In this document: positions 13,783-23,116 of the stretch, one piece after another
Position numbering within the stretch: position 1 is the stretch's first letter
Layout of the letters: each line of letters opens with the position of its first letter
Source of the DNA: Myxococcales bacterium
GTDB taxonomy: Bacteria; Myxococcota_A; Polyangia; Polyangiales; Polyangiaceae
Assembly: GCA_004193285.1 (NCBI GenBank)
Contig: SECP01000013.1
Span: 62,001 to 126,000, forward strand
Direction: 5' to 3'
Length of the DNA stretch: 64,000 nt
Notes under the pieces: generated by a model
What the model was told of the DNA's origin: nothing
Databases searched by the model: none
The model's input: the letters and a program-made list of their open reading frames with translations, nothing else
Position numbers and translations under genes: made by a program

Positions 13783-15011
13783 CCGCGCACGAGCCGGCGC
13801 ACCGCATCCAGACCCGAGAACACGGCCCGGCGCCGAACGACCGAACGATCGCCGGAAAAGACGCGGTCCTGGCTGCTCGCACCGGCGCTGCTCGCTACCG
13901 CCCAGTGCACGAGGCCGACCGGCTTCTGCGCGGTGCCGCCCTCCGGACCTGCGATGCCGGTGAACGCTAGCCCGTAGTCGGCGCCGAGGCGCTCGCGGAC
14001 GCCCTCCGCCATGGCGCGCGCGACCTCCGCGCTCACCGCGCCGTGCGCGGCGATGAGCTCCGCCGGTACGCCGAGTAGCGCGGTCTTCGCCGAGTTGGCG
14101 TACGCGACCGCGCCGCCCAAGAAGTAGCGGCTCGAGCCTGGCGTCCGGGTCATCAGCTCCGCGGCGAGGCCGCCGGTGCACGATTCAGCGATGGCCAGCG
14201 TTTTTCCGTGCTCCGCGAGCAGCGCGCCAAGGTGCTCCGGGAGGCTGCCGAAGCCTTCGCCGTACACGGCGTCGCCCAACCGAAGCCGCGCGTCGTCCGC
14301 CGCGCGGCGCGCCAGGGCCTTTGCCGCATCCAGCGTGGACGCCCGCGCCAGCAGCTTGACCTCGATCTCCGGCATGGAGGCGCGATAGCCGACATAGACG
14401 CCGTACTCTGCCTCCAGCCCCGCCATGCGCTCGTTGCACTCCGACTCCGGCATACCGAAGCAGCGCAGCACGATTTGGTGACTCGCCTCGGTCACGAGGG
14501 AGGCGAGCTCGGGCGCGACGTGGGCCTCGAACATCGCCTTCATTTCCGAGGGCACGCCGGGCATGAAATAGCTGGAAGCGCCGCCGAGCTTCACTCTGAA
14601 ACCGGGCGCAGTGCCGTTCGGGTTCGGCAAAATGCGCGCGCCTACCGGGAAATCCGCCTGCTTTGCGTTGGCCGCCGCCATCTCCGGGCGGCCGAAGCGG
14701 CGAAGGCGCTCCTTGATGTGCTCGAACGAGGGCTCGTCGCGGAACAGGGCCACGCCGGCGACGCGGGCGGCGCACTCGGTCGTGATGTCGTCCGTGGTGG
14801 GGCCGAGGCCGCCGGTGCAGAGGATCGCTTGGTGCTCGCTCGCGAGCCGACGGAGGCACGCTTCGATGCGCGCGCGATCGTCGTCGACGCAGTCCACGGC
14901 CGTGACCTCGAGGCCGATGCGCGTCAGGGACTCGGCCAGCCACGTGGCGTTGGAGTTGAGGAGCTCGCCGCGCGTGAGCTCGGTTCCGATGCACAACACC
15001 GCCGCTGTCAT
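13779..15011 (-). CDS. cinA: CinA-family protein (competence/damage-inducible; NMN deamidase-type C-terminus)
   Basis: About 410 residues. The N-terminal MoCF-like domain (1-170) carries LCIGTELTRGELLNSNATWL, GGLGPTTDDITTE and MPGVPSEM, the usual ADP-ribose pyrophosphatase-type CinA features. The C-terminal CinA domain (about 250-410) has LAIAESCTGGLAAEL, typical of nicotinamide-nucleotide amidohydrolases that recycle NMN from NAD-dependent ligase reactions. It lies in a minus-strand group with ligA upstream and an FGE-like gene between, a functionally sensible pairing since LigA releases NMN. The start at MTAAVLCIGTEL (15011) is chosen because the upstream in-frame residues look non-coding. 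The gap to the preceding gene is two bases. Confidence 0.93.
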   Translation of the reverse strand: MTAAVLCIGTELTRGELLNSNATWLAESLTRIGLEVTAVDCVDDDRARIEACLRRLASEHQAILCTGGLGPTTDDITTECAARVAGVALFRDEPSFEHIKERLRRFGRPEMAAANAKQADFPVGARILPNPNGTAPGFRVKLGGASSYFMPGVPSEMKAMFEAHVAPELASLVTEASHQIVLRCFGMPESECNERMAGLEAEYGVYVGYRASMPEIEVKLLARASTLDAAKALARRAADDARLRLGDAVYGEGFGSLPEHLGALLAEHGKTLAIAESCTGGLAAELMTRTPGSSRYFLGGAVAYANSAKTALLGVPAELIAAHGAVSAEVARAMAEGVRERLGADYGLAFTGIAGPEGGTAQKPVGLVHWAVASSAGASSQDRVFSGDRSVVRRRAVFSGLDAVRRLVRG

Positions 15012-15013
15012 GC

Positions 15014-15832
15014 TCAACGTGGATACGCGCAACGGAAGCCGATGTAGAGCGCTTTTTCGCGATCCGGCAGCGCCGCCCAAGACTTCAGCTCCGCGGCCGA
15101 GCTGGACCGGTAAGAGCCGCCGCGGGCCGCGTAACTGCCGCTCGGCTCACGCGTCCATTCCGCGACATTACCGGCCAAGTCCAGCACGCCTTCCGGGGAC
15201 GCGCCGTCGGGTCGCGAGCCGCTCAGCTCCGGCCCGCCCGCGGCCCCGCACGGCCCATGCACGAGCCCGAACGCCGCGCGCCGGCAGACGAGCCCGCTGT
15301 TGCCCCACGCGTAGCGCCGCGCGGCCGCACCGGCCGAGGCGAACACGAACTCGCTCGCGGAGGGGAGGCGGCCGCCCTGACGTCGGCAGAAGGCCTCCGC
15401 TTCGGAGGGCGCGACATCGGTCATGGGCTGGCCCGGCTCGCCGCCGGCTACTCCGAAGCGCTGCCGCGTCACCTCGGACACGTCCAGACGGAACGGCGCC
15501 ACCAGGCTCCGGGGGAAGCGCTCCCCGCCGCTGGCTCCGTCCCAATCCGCGGCTCCGATGAACAGCTCGCCCCCCTCGATGGGGGCCGCGCCGACCCGCG
15601 CCACGCAGTGCCCCGCATCGGTCAGCACCTGCGCGCTGGAGCAGTCGCGCGCCCGGCCCTGGCAAGCGCCTTCCACCAGCGCTTGCCCGGCGCCGCAGCA
15701 GCGCGCCCCCGATAGCTCCATGCCTCGCGGACAGCGCTCCGGAGCGTGCCGCTGCCGAAGGGCCACGTGCGTCACGAGGGCGGCGCCCAAGACCAGCGCG
15801 GCCAGCGCCATGGCGACGCGCGGCTGCGGCAT
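15014..15832 (-). CDS. Formylglycine-generating-enzyme-like (SUMF1-fold) protein, probably non-catalytic
   Basis: 272 residues with an N-terminal membrane anchor or signal (PRVAMALAALVLGAALVTHV), a Cys-rich spacer (PRGMELSGARCCGAG), then the FGE-sulfatase fold. Visible motifs are [68 protein letters not shown] and the terminal LYIGFRCAYPR. True formylglycine-generating enzymes carry a catalytic Cys pair in a CxxxxC segment after GGSY; here the corresponding stretch is YRSSSAAELKSW, with no cysteine. I therefore infer a structural or binding role, as in many bacterial FGE-fold proteins. It sits between ligA (one base gap) and cinA (two bases), so the three are probably co-transcribed. Confidence 0.85.
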   Translation of the reverse strand: MPQPRVAMALAALVLGAALVTHVALRQRHAPERCPRGMELSGARCCGAGQALVEGACQGRARDCSSAQVLTDAGHCVARVGAAPIEGGELFIGAADWDGASGGERFPRSLVAPFRLDVSEVTRQRFGVAGGEPGQPMTDVAPSEAEAFCRRQGGRLPSASEFVFASAGAAARRYAWGNSGLVCRRAAFGLVHGPCGAAGGPELSGSRPDGASPEGVLDLAGNVAEWTREPSGSYAARGGSYRSSSAAELKSWAALPDREKALYIGFRCAYPR

Positions 15833-15833
15833 C

Positions 15834-17933
<2,100 letters not shown>

Positions 17934-17957
17934 TCAGGTTATTGTCCGCGCCTCTCC

Positions 17958-18959
17958 ATGCCCGAGCCTCACCTGGCCCCCCCTTCCGAACGCGCGCCCG
18001 CGTCGACCTCGCAGCCGCCTTCATCCGTGCTGTCGTCGACTCCCCCGGCCGCCGAGCAGGGGCACGGGCTGCTCTGGCGGGTGGGGGGAGTCATTCGCAC
18101 GGTCAGGCCCCACCAGTGGGTCAAGAACGTCTTCGTGCTCGCGCCGGTGGTGTTCGCGAAGGAGATCTTCGACGCCAAGCTACTGGAGAACGCGGCCTCG
18201 GCGTTCTTCGTGTTCTGCCTGCTCGCCGGCGCTGTCTACGCGATGAACGACCTCGCGGACATCGAGTCGGATCGCAAGCACCCGGTCAAAAAATTCCGGC
18301 CCATCCCTTCCGGCCGCGTCCCGCCGCACGTGGCGCGCGCGCTGGCGGCGGTGCTGGTCGCCGGCTCGCTGACGTGGGCCTACTTCATTCATCCCGCGTT
18401 TGCTCTCGTCTCGGGCGTGTACTTCGCGCAAAACGTCGCCTACAGCTTCAAGCTCAAGCACGTTGCGTACTTGGACGTGGGCTTCATCGCCGCTGGCTTC
18501 GTGCTGCGGGTCATGGGCGGCGGTTACGCCACGCAGACGCCCGTCTCCAATTACTTGCTGGCCTGTACGGCGCTGCTCGCGCTGTTCCTGGGGTTCGGCA
18601 AGCGCCGTCACGAGCTGTCCGCGGCCGCCGGTAAGGCTTCGCTGCAGCGCGCCGCGCTCGAGCAGTACAGCAAGCGCGGTCTGGACCTGGCGCTCGCCAT
18701 CACCGGCCTCGCGACCGTCGTAACTTACCTGGTTTACACGCTGGATCCGCGGACCCAGGCCGTGTTCGGCACCAACCGTTTGTGGTGGAGCTCGGCGTTC
18801 GTCATGCTCGGTGTGGGGCGGTTCTTGCAGCTGGTGAAGAGTCGGCCCAAGTCCGAGAGCCCGACCCAAGAGATGCTGCGCGACGGCCCCTTCGTGGCCA
18901 TCGTGCTGCTCTGGGTGGTGCTGGTGATGTTCGTGGTCTACCGGCTCAAGCCCGGCTGA
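17958..18959 (+). CDS. UbiA-superfamily prenyltransferase, decaprenyl-phosphate phosphoribosyltransferase-like
   Basis: 333 residues, an integral membrane protein with about eight helices. After a Pro/Ser-rich cytoplasmic N-terminus comes RTVRPHQWVKNVFVLAP, the first-loop signature of the decaprenyl-phosphate phosphoribosyltransferase group. The Mg-binding NDLADIESDRKHPVKKFRPI follows (NDxxDxxxD), then YSFKLKHVAYLDV. In mycobacteria the relative makes the precursor of decaprenylphosphoryl-arabinose. Here the acceptor sugar and product are unknown, and no oxidoreductase partner genes lie nearby. The ATG at 17958 is favoured because upstream in-frame codons overlap the divergent ligA promoter region. 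Family assignment is firm; the exact substrate is inference. Confidence 0.85.
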   Translation: MPEPHLAPPSERAPASTSQPPSSVLSSTPPAAEQGHGLLWRVGGVIRTVRPHQWVKNVFVLAPVVFAKEIFDAKLLENAASAFFVFCLLAGAVYAMNDLADIESDRKHPVKKFRPIPSGRVPPHVARALAAVLVAGSLTWAYFIHPAFALVSGVYFAQNVAYSFKLKHVAYLDVGFIAAGFVLRVMGGGYATQTPVSNYLLACTALLALFLGFGKRRHELSAAAGKASLQRAALEQYSKRGLDLALAITGLATVVTYLVYTLDPRTQAVFGTNRLWWSSAFVMLGVGRFLQLVKSRPKSESPTQEMLRDGPFVAIVLLWVVLVMFVVYRLKPG

Positions 18960-18972
18960 GGGCGTCCACGCG

Positions 18973-19440
18973 TCAAGGCTCGCGGCTCGTCACCGCCCGC
19001 GCGCTCCGGTGCGTGGCGAGGAGCAGCCCGCTCGAGAGCGGCGCGTCGTCCGCGGCGTCCCACAACAAAATGTCTCCGAACAGGTCCCGCGTCGTGACGG
19101 TGGCGACCGGCCGAGCGCGCGGTGCCAGCTCCAGCACGAGCTTCTGCCCGCGCTCGCGCTCGCCGCTCGCCAGCACCCACACCGGCCAGGTGGGGCGACG
19201 CTGACGAAACAACGCCTCTACCACCTCATCGAACGAAAGAGCTTCGACGCGGCTCACTTCGTAAGTTCGAATGTCCGTCTCGCGGTCCCAGTCGATGAGC
19301 TGGAACAAGCAGGCGTGCGGCCAGTCCGCATGAGCCACGAAGCCCTCCATGGGGCCGTCGTAGTAGCGGGTGGCGATCACCTTGCTGAAAGGCGATTTCA
19401 GGTGCCGAAGGCTCGGCGGATTTTCTGATTGCTGGCCCAT
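18973..19440 (-). CDS. Hypothetical protein, about 155 residues
   Basis: Begins at MGQQSENPPSLRHLKSPFSK; the in-frame sequence upstream is Arg/Ser-rich and looks non-coding, so the shorter start is chosen. The protein is soluble, with no signal peptide or membrane segment. It contains VIATRYYDGPMEGFVAH, DWPHACLFQLIDWDRETDIR and a C-terminal LFGDILLWDAADDAPLSSG. The mix of hydrophobic and acidic residues looks like a genuine folded protein, but I do not recognise the family. It lies alone between a convergent prenyltransferase gene and a divergent CPBP-protease gene, so context gives no function. Confidence 0.6.
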   Translation of the reverse strand: MGQQSENPPSLRHLKSPFSKVIATRYYDGPMEGFVAHADWPHACLFQLIDWDRETDIRTYEVSRVEALSFDEVVEALFRQRRPTWPVWVLASGERERGQKLVLELAPRARPVATVTTRDLFGDILLWDAADDAPLSSGLLLATHRSARAVTSREP

Positions 19441-19641
19441 GGTAGCGAGCACGCGCGAGCGGCTCCGACCGCGGCGGGACGAAGCAACAGCGATGAATTC
19501 AATCTGCGCTAGGCAGGGCGGTCGAGCAAGGCTCGCTGCCGCGAATCTCGAACGATCGCGCGAAAGGCGCCGCTTTGTTGACGGGACGCGTGACGCAGCG
19601 CAGAAAAGGCCTGCCCCGAGCTGGGGCTCGAGACCCCTATC

Positions 19642-20373
19642 GTGAGCGCTGCTTCTCAAGAAGAGACCGAGCAATACCTTCGCGAAGGGAGCGGACCCCT
19701 CGCCGACCTCGCCCTCACACTACCCATCTTCGTCGTCTACCACCTGGGCGTCGTGTGGATGGATGTACAGAACGCGGCCGACGTCGTCACCCGAGAGCTG
19801 AAGGGGCTGGCGAGCTCCAGCCTGATCACTTACTCGGGCCTGACCGTCGCGATCGGCGCCATCTTTACCGGGATTTTGCTGGTGCTAGGGCGCGGGCACA
19901 CCCTTCGCTGGCAGCGCTTCGCGCTCGTGGCGCTCGAGGGCGTGCTCTACGCCGTCGCGATGCGGCTCGTAGCAAGTTACCTCGTGGGGAAGGTGCACCT
20001 GGACGCAGGGCTGCAGACGGAAGCCGGGCCCAGCTTCTTCACCGCCATCGTGCTCTCGCTCGGCGCGGGGTTGTATGAAGAGATCGCTTTTCGGGTCGGG
20101 CTTTACGGCGTCGGGCGGCGACTGGTCCTCGCGATGATGCCGGAGGCGCTACCGAGCCAGAAGCTGCTCGCTTCCCTCGGCTGGGCCGCTGCGTGTGCGG
20201 CGGTGTTCAGCGGGTGGCACTACTTCGGCCAATTCGGCGAGCCATTCGAGCTCCGCTCGTTCTTGTTCCGCTGGGTTTGCGGCCTCGTCTTCACGACGAT
20301 CTACGTCTTCCGCGGCTTCGCGCCGGTAGTATGGACGCACGCGCTGTACGACATCTGGGTCCTCGCGTTCTGA
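19642..20373 (+). CDS. CPBP-family intramembrane glutamic endopeptidase
   Basis: 243 residues, about seven hydrophobic segments. The CPBP/Abi signature is complete: the paired glutamates plus Arg in YEEIAFRVGLYG (motif 1), the His in FSGWHYFGQFG (motif 2), and the C-terminal THALYDIWVLAF (motif 3/4). This family includes Rce1-type proteases and bacteriocin-immunity proteins. Start is a GTG with no nearby ATG, 201 bases from the divergent neighbour. There is no bacteriocin gene nearby, so general membrane-protein processing is the simplest view. Substrate unknown. Confidence 0.85.
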   Translation: MSAASQEETEQYLREGSGPLADLALTLPIFVVYHLGVVWMDVQNAADVVTRELKGLASSSLITYSGLTVAIGAIFTGILLVLGRGHTLRWQRFALVALEGVLYAVAMRLVASYLVGKVHLDAGLQTEAGPSFFTAIVLSLGAGLYEEIAFRVGLYGVGRRLVLAMMPEALPSQKLLASLGWAAACAAVFSGWHYFGQFGEPFELRSFLFRWVCGLVFTTIYVFRGFAPVVWTHALYDIWVLAF

Positions 20374-20463
20374 GCACCACCGCTTGCGAGGGCGAGCCAG
20401 GTGTGGCGACGGGTGTGGGCGCGTGGGTGCGGCCTGGCGACGGCACGTGAGCTTCTGCCGGGT

Positions 20464-20484
20464 GGGCTGCGGCGGTGGCAGCCC
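20464..20484. terminator. Hairpin between convergent CPBP and tlyA genes
   Basis: GGGCTGC (20464-20470) and GCAGCCC (20478-20484) are perfectly complementary around a seven-base loop, directly between two convergent genes. Position suggests a shared terminator; there is no T tract. Confidence 0.35.
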
Positions 20485-20489
20485 CTGCT

Positions 20490-21230
20490 TCAACGGCGGC
20501 GCGCGAGGACGAAGTGCTCCACGTTTCCTTGCGGGCCCGGCACGCGGCAGCGGGCGTCGCCCAGCACGTCGAACCCGCTCGCGACCACGCTCTGCAGGGC
20601 CTGCGCGACTGCTTCGGCGCGGGTGGCTTCGTCGCTCACCACGCCTCGGCTGCGCGTCGCTTCTTCGCGACCGACCTCGAACTGGGGCTTGATCAGCGCG
20701 AGCAGGCGCGAGCCGGGCGGCGAGAAGGCGGCGATGGCCGGGAGCAGCTTGTCCAGGCTGATGAAGGAGGCGTCGACGACGGTGAGCGCGATCGGCTCCG
20801 GGAAGCTCTCCGCGGTGAGGTGCCGCGCGTTGGTGCGATCCATGATGACCACGCGCGGATCCTGGCGGAGCTTTTCGGCGAGCTGGCCGTGGCCCACGTC
20901 CACCGCGTACACCCGCGCGGCGCCGTGCTGCAGGAGGCAATCCGTGAAGCCGCCGGTGGACGCGCCCACGTCCACCGCGATCACGCTCGCGACGTCGACC
21001 TTCAGGTCCGCGAGCGCGCCTTCCAACTTCTTTCCGCCTCGCGAGCAGTAGCGCTCGAGCTCCGTGACCCGCAGCACCGCGTCCTCCGGCACTTGGTCGC
21101 CCGCCTTTTCGATGCGCCGCGTGTCCAAATACACTTGCCCGGCGAGGATGCGTGCCTGAGCCCTGGTCCGGCTCTCCACGAGCCCAAGCTCTACAAGTCG
21201 AATGTCTGCGCGAGTTTTCTTCACGGCCAC
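20490..21230 (-). CDS. tlyA: TlyA-family 2'-O-methyltransferase (rRNA methyltransferase/hemolysin A)
   Basis: 246 residues. N-terminal S4 RNA-binding domain (about 5-65: DIRLVELGLVESRTRAQARI, GQVYLDTRRI). FtsJ-like methyltransferase follows with RGGKKLEGAL and the SAM-binding VIAVDVGASTGGFTDCLL, then YAVDVGHGQLAEKLRQDPRV, the NAR motif and VDASFISLDKLLPA. LIKPQFEVGREE carries the catalytic Lys. TlyA enzymes methylate cytidines in 16S/23S rRNA, and their loss can cause capreomycin resistance in mycobacteria. In many genomes tlyA lies beside xseA/dxs/ppnK genes; that is not so here. The start is GTG; a second GTG two codons downstream is possible. Confidence 0.92.
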   Translation of the reverse strand: MAVKKTRADIRLVELGLVESRTRAQARILAGQVYLDTRRIEKAGDQVPEDAVLRVTELERYCSRGGKKLEGALADLKVDVASVIAVDVGASTGGFTDCLLQHGAARVYAVDVGHGQLAEKLRQDPRVVIMDRTNARHLTAESFPEPIALTVVDASFISLDKLLPAIAAFSPPGSRLLALIKPQFEVGREEATRSRGVVSDEATRAEAVAQALQSVVASGFDVLGDARCRVPGPQGNVEHFVLARRR

Positions 21231-21383
21231 AGGGTCGGCCTAACGCAGCGCGTTGGCGCGAACTTGCATTGATTGTGGGAGACGGAGGAAGCTGCCGCCC
21301 GCGTAATTGGGAATCGGCTCGGGCGACAGGTTTATCAGCTTGCTCGCTCCGTTGCCCTGAAGACCCCCCTCTTGGAGGATCTA

Positions 21384-22172
21384 ATGAATAAGCTCAGGAT
21401 CGTTGGTTGTCTTGCCGGCCTCGCTGGCGTGCTCTCTACTGGCAGCGCATTCGCTCAGACCGCGGACGCTGCGCCCGCTGCTGCGACCCCCGCGCCGCCG
21501 CCCCAGCCTGCCCCCGCCGCTACCGCGGACGCCTCCGCCAGCACGAGCGGCTCGGCGCAGGTCGGCATGGCGCTGCCCGGCGCGGCCCCTCAAGCCGCCG
21601 CCGTAGCCGGTAACTCCGACCACGACGCGGTGGTGGGCCGCCTCGCCGTCGGTTACCTCGGTCGCACCATGGCCGCGGACGGCGTACCCGCCGCCCCCGT
21701 GATCGGTATTCGCTACTGGCTGAGTGACATGCTCGGTATCGACGCCGGTATCGGGTTCGGCATCGGCAGCGGCTCCAACAAGGCCGCCGGAGTGTCGACC
21801 GACATCCCGAGCACGCACGCCTTCATCTTGCACGGCGGTGTTCCACTTTCGCTGGCCTCTGCCGGCCACTTCAGCTTTCAGGTCGTGCCGGAGCTCAACC
21901 TGGGCTTCGCGGGCACGTCTGGACCCGGCGACGCTTCCACCAGCGCATTCCACCTGGACGTGGGTGCCCGCGCCGGCGCTGAAATCCACTTCGGCTTCAT
22001 CGACGTGCCGCAGCTATCCCTGCAAGGCGGCGTCGGGTTGCGCATGAACATCGACTCCACTGGCGCGGATCCGGGCGACAACGGCAGCAGCCGCTTCAGC
22101 CTCGGCACGAACGTCGGCGACAACCCGTGGAATATCTTCACGAGCAACGTCGCGGCGCTCTACTACTTCTGA
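21384..22172 (+). CDS. Outer-membrane beta-barrel protein
   Basis: 262 residues preceded by a good ribosome binding site (GGAGG five bases before the ATG). Signal peptide NKLRIVGCLAGLAGVLSTGS ending AFAQ; then a long Ala/Pro/Thr-rich linker (about 28-75). The C-terminal barrel alternates aromatic and small residues (RLAVGYLGRTM, PVIGIRYWLSDMLGIDAGIG, FSFQVVPELNLGFAG, DVGARAGAEIHFGF) and ends in VAALYYF, a classic barrel-terminal aromatic. No conserved TonB box or porin signature is seen, so transport or structural role is open. Divergent from tlyA, with its own hairpin downstream. Confidence 0.78.
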   Translation: MNKLRIVGCLAGLAGVLSTGSAFAQTADAAPAAATPAPPPQPAPAATADASASTSGSAQVGMALPGAAPQAAAVAGNSDHDAVVGRLAVGYLGRTMAADGVPAAPVIGIRYWLSDMLGIDAGIGFGIGSGSNKAAGVSTDIPSTHAFILHGGVPLSLASAGHFSFQVVPELNLGFAGTSGPGDASTSAFHLDVGARAGAEIHFGFIDVPQLSLQGGVGLRMNIDSTGADPGDNGSSRFSLGTNVGDNPWNIFTSNVAALYYF

Positions 22173-22186
22173 GCACACGCACCTCA

Positions 22187-22214
22187 GCGCCGGGGCTCCG
22201 TGCAGCTCCGGCGC
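22187..22214 (+). terminator. GC-rich hairpin after the beta-barrel gene
   Basis: GCGCCGGGGCT pairs with AGCTCCGGCGC across a six-base loop, 14 bases after the stop, with a single mismatched position. No U-tract follows, so factor-independent termination is uncertain. Confidence 0.4.
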
Positions 22215-22302
22215 GGCTGCGGCGCGCTTGCTTTGCGCCGCGGTTTCCTTGATCTTTGGATGCGTCGCGCACGGGCGTGCGCCTTGAACGAGGAGGCTCT
22301 GC

Positions 22303-23010
22303 GTGGCCTATCGACATCTTTTTTCGACATCATTCGTGGCTTTGGGGCTCGCCCTGGCAGCGTGCGGCGGCGACGGCGCTTCTGCGGGCGCAAGTAACGG
22401 CAACTCGGCCGACTCGGCGCCGGCTAGCGGTGACCAGCCGCCCCGGAGCACTGACCAGCCGCCGGTCAGCGGTGATCGCCCGCCTGGTAGCACCGAAAAG
22501 CCACCGGCAGACGCGGACGACCCCGCGGGGCCTGGCGGCGGCCGGCTCGGTCCGCTGTGCCAGGAGTTCTGCGCCGCCATCGACCACGTGGTGAGTGAGT
22601 GCGGCATGAACGATGGCGACGTCGCCATGGACAGCCTGTGTTCGGGTGAGATTGCTTGCGACCAAATCCCGGCGACGCCCTGCGACGCCCAGATCGCGGA
22701 CCTGCTCGGCTGCTTCATTCGAGAGCTCGGCGGGCTTTGCCAAGCCGGGAGTCCGGGCGAAAACGGGCAGCCGCCGTCGGCGGACGAGCTCTGCCAGCCG
22801 GAGACGCGAGCAGCTCAAAGCTGCTCGGAGGCGAACGGTATCGACGACGGCGGCAACGAAGGCCCCGGCGAGATGAATCCGCCGCCGAGCTGTACGCCCA
22901 TGGGCAGCTGCGCCTGCGATGACGAGTGTGACCGGTGCACGTGCCAAGCCGGGGCAGACGCGACGAAGATCCAAGCCTGCTTCATGCAAGGCGCGGCCTG
23001 CGGTCTGTGA
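22303..23010 (+). CDS. Cys-rich lipoprotein, function unknown
   Basis: 235 residues from a GTG start. Signal peptide AYRHLFSTSFVALGLALAAC with lipobox LAAC, then a Ser/Pro/Asp linker with three near-repeats of (S/T)xDxPPxS. The C-terminal 160 residues hold about 18 cysteines in CxxxC/CxC arrangements (LCQEFCAAIDHV, CSGEIACDQIP, CACDDECDRCTCQAG) that suggest disulfide-rich folding outside the cytoplasm. No named family is recognised. It is followed within 50 bases by a perfect rho-independent terminator, so it is a single-gene unit. Such lipoproteins are numerous in Polyangiales and mostly uncharacterised. Confidence 0.72.
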   Translation: MAYRHLFSTSFVALGLALAACGGDGASAGASNGNSADSAPASGDQPPRSTDQPPVSGDRPPGSTEKPPADADDPAGPGGGRLGPLCQEFCAAIDHVVSECGMNDGDVAMDSLCSGEIACDQIPATPCDAQIADLLGCFIRELGGLCQAGSPGENGQPPSADELCQPETRAAQSCSEANGIDDGGNEGPGEMNPPPSCTPMGSCACDDECDRCTCQAGADATKIQACFMQGAACGL

Positions 23011-23057
23011 CGACGGCGGCCGGCTGGGCTTGAGCCTGGCCGCCAGCTACTGAAGAG

Positions 23058-23094
23058 CGCCGTGAGCGGAGAAAGAGCCGCTCACGGCGTTTTT
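23058..23094 (+). terminator. Strong rho-independent terminator
   Basis: A perfect 12-bp stem, CGCCGTGAGCGG (23058-23069) with CCGCTCACGGCG (23078-23089), an eight-base AGAAAGAG loop and a run of five T directly after. It ends the lipoprotein transcript and overlaps the earliest possible comEC start (TTG at 23093), which argues that comEC starts farther downstream. Confidence 0.9.
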
Positions 23095-23116
23095 GCGTGG
23101 CGGCCTGGCGCGTGCA

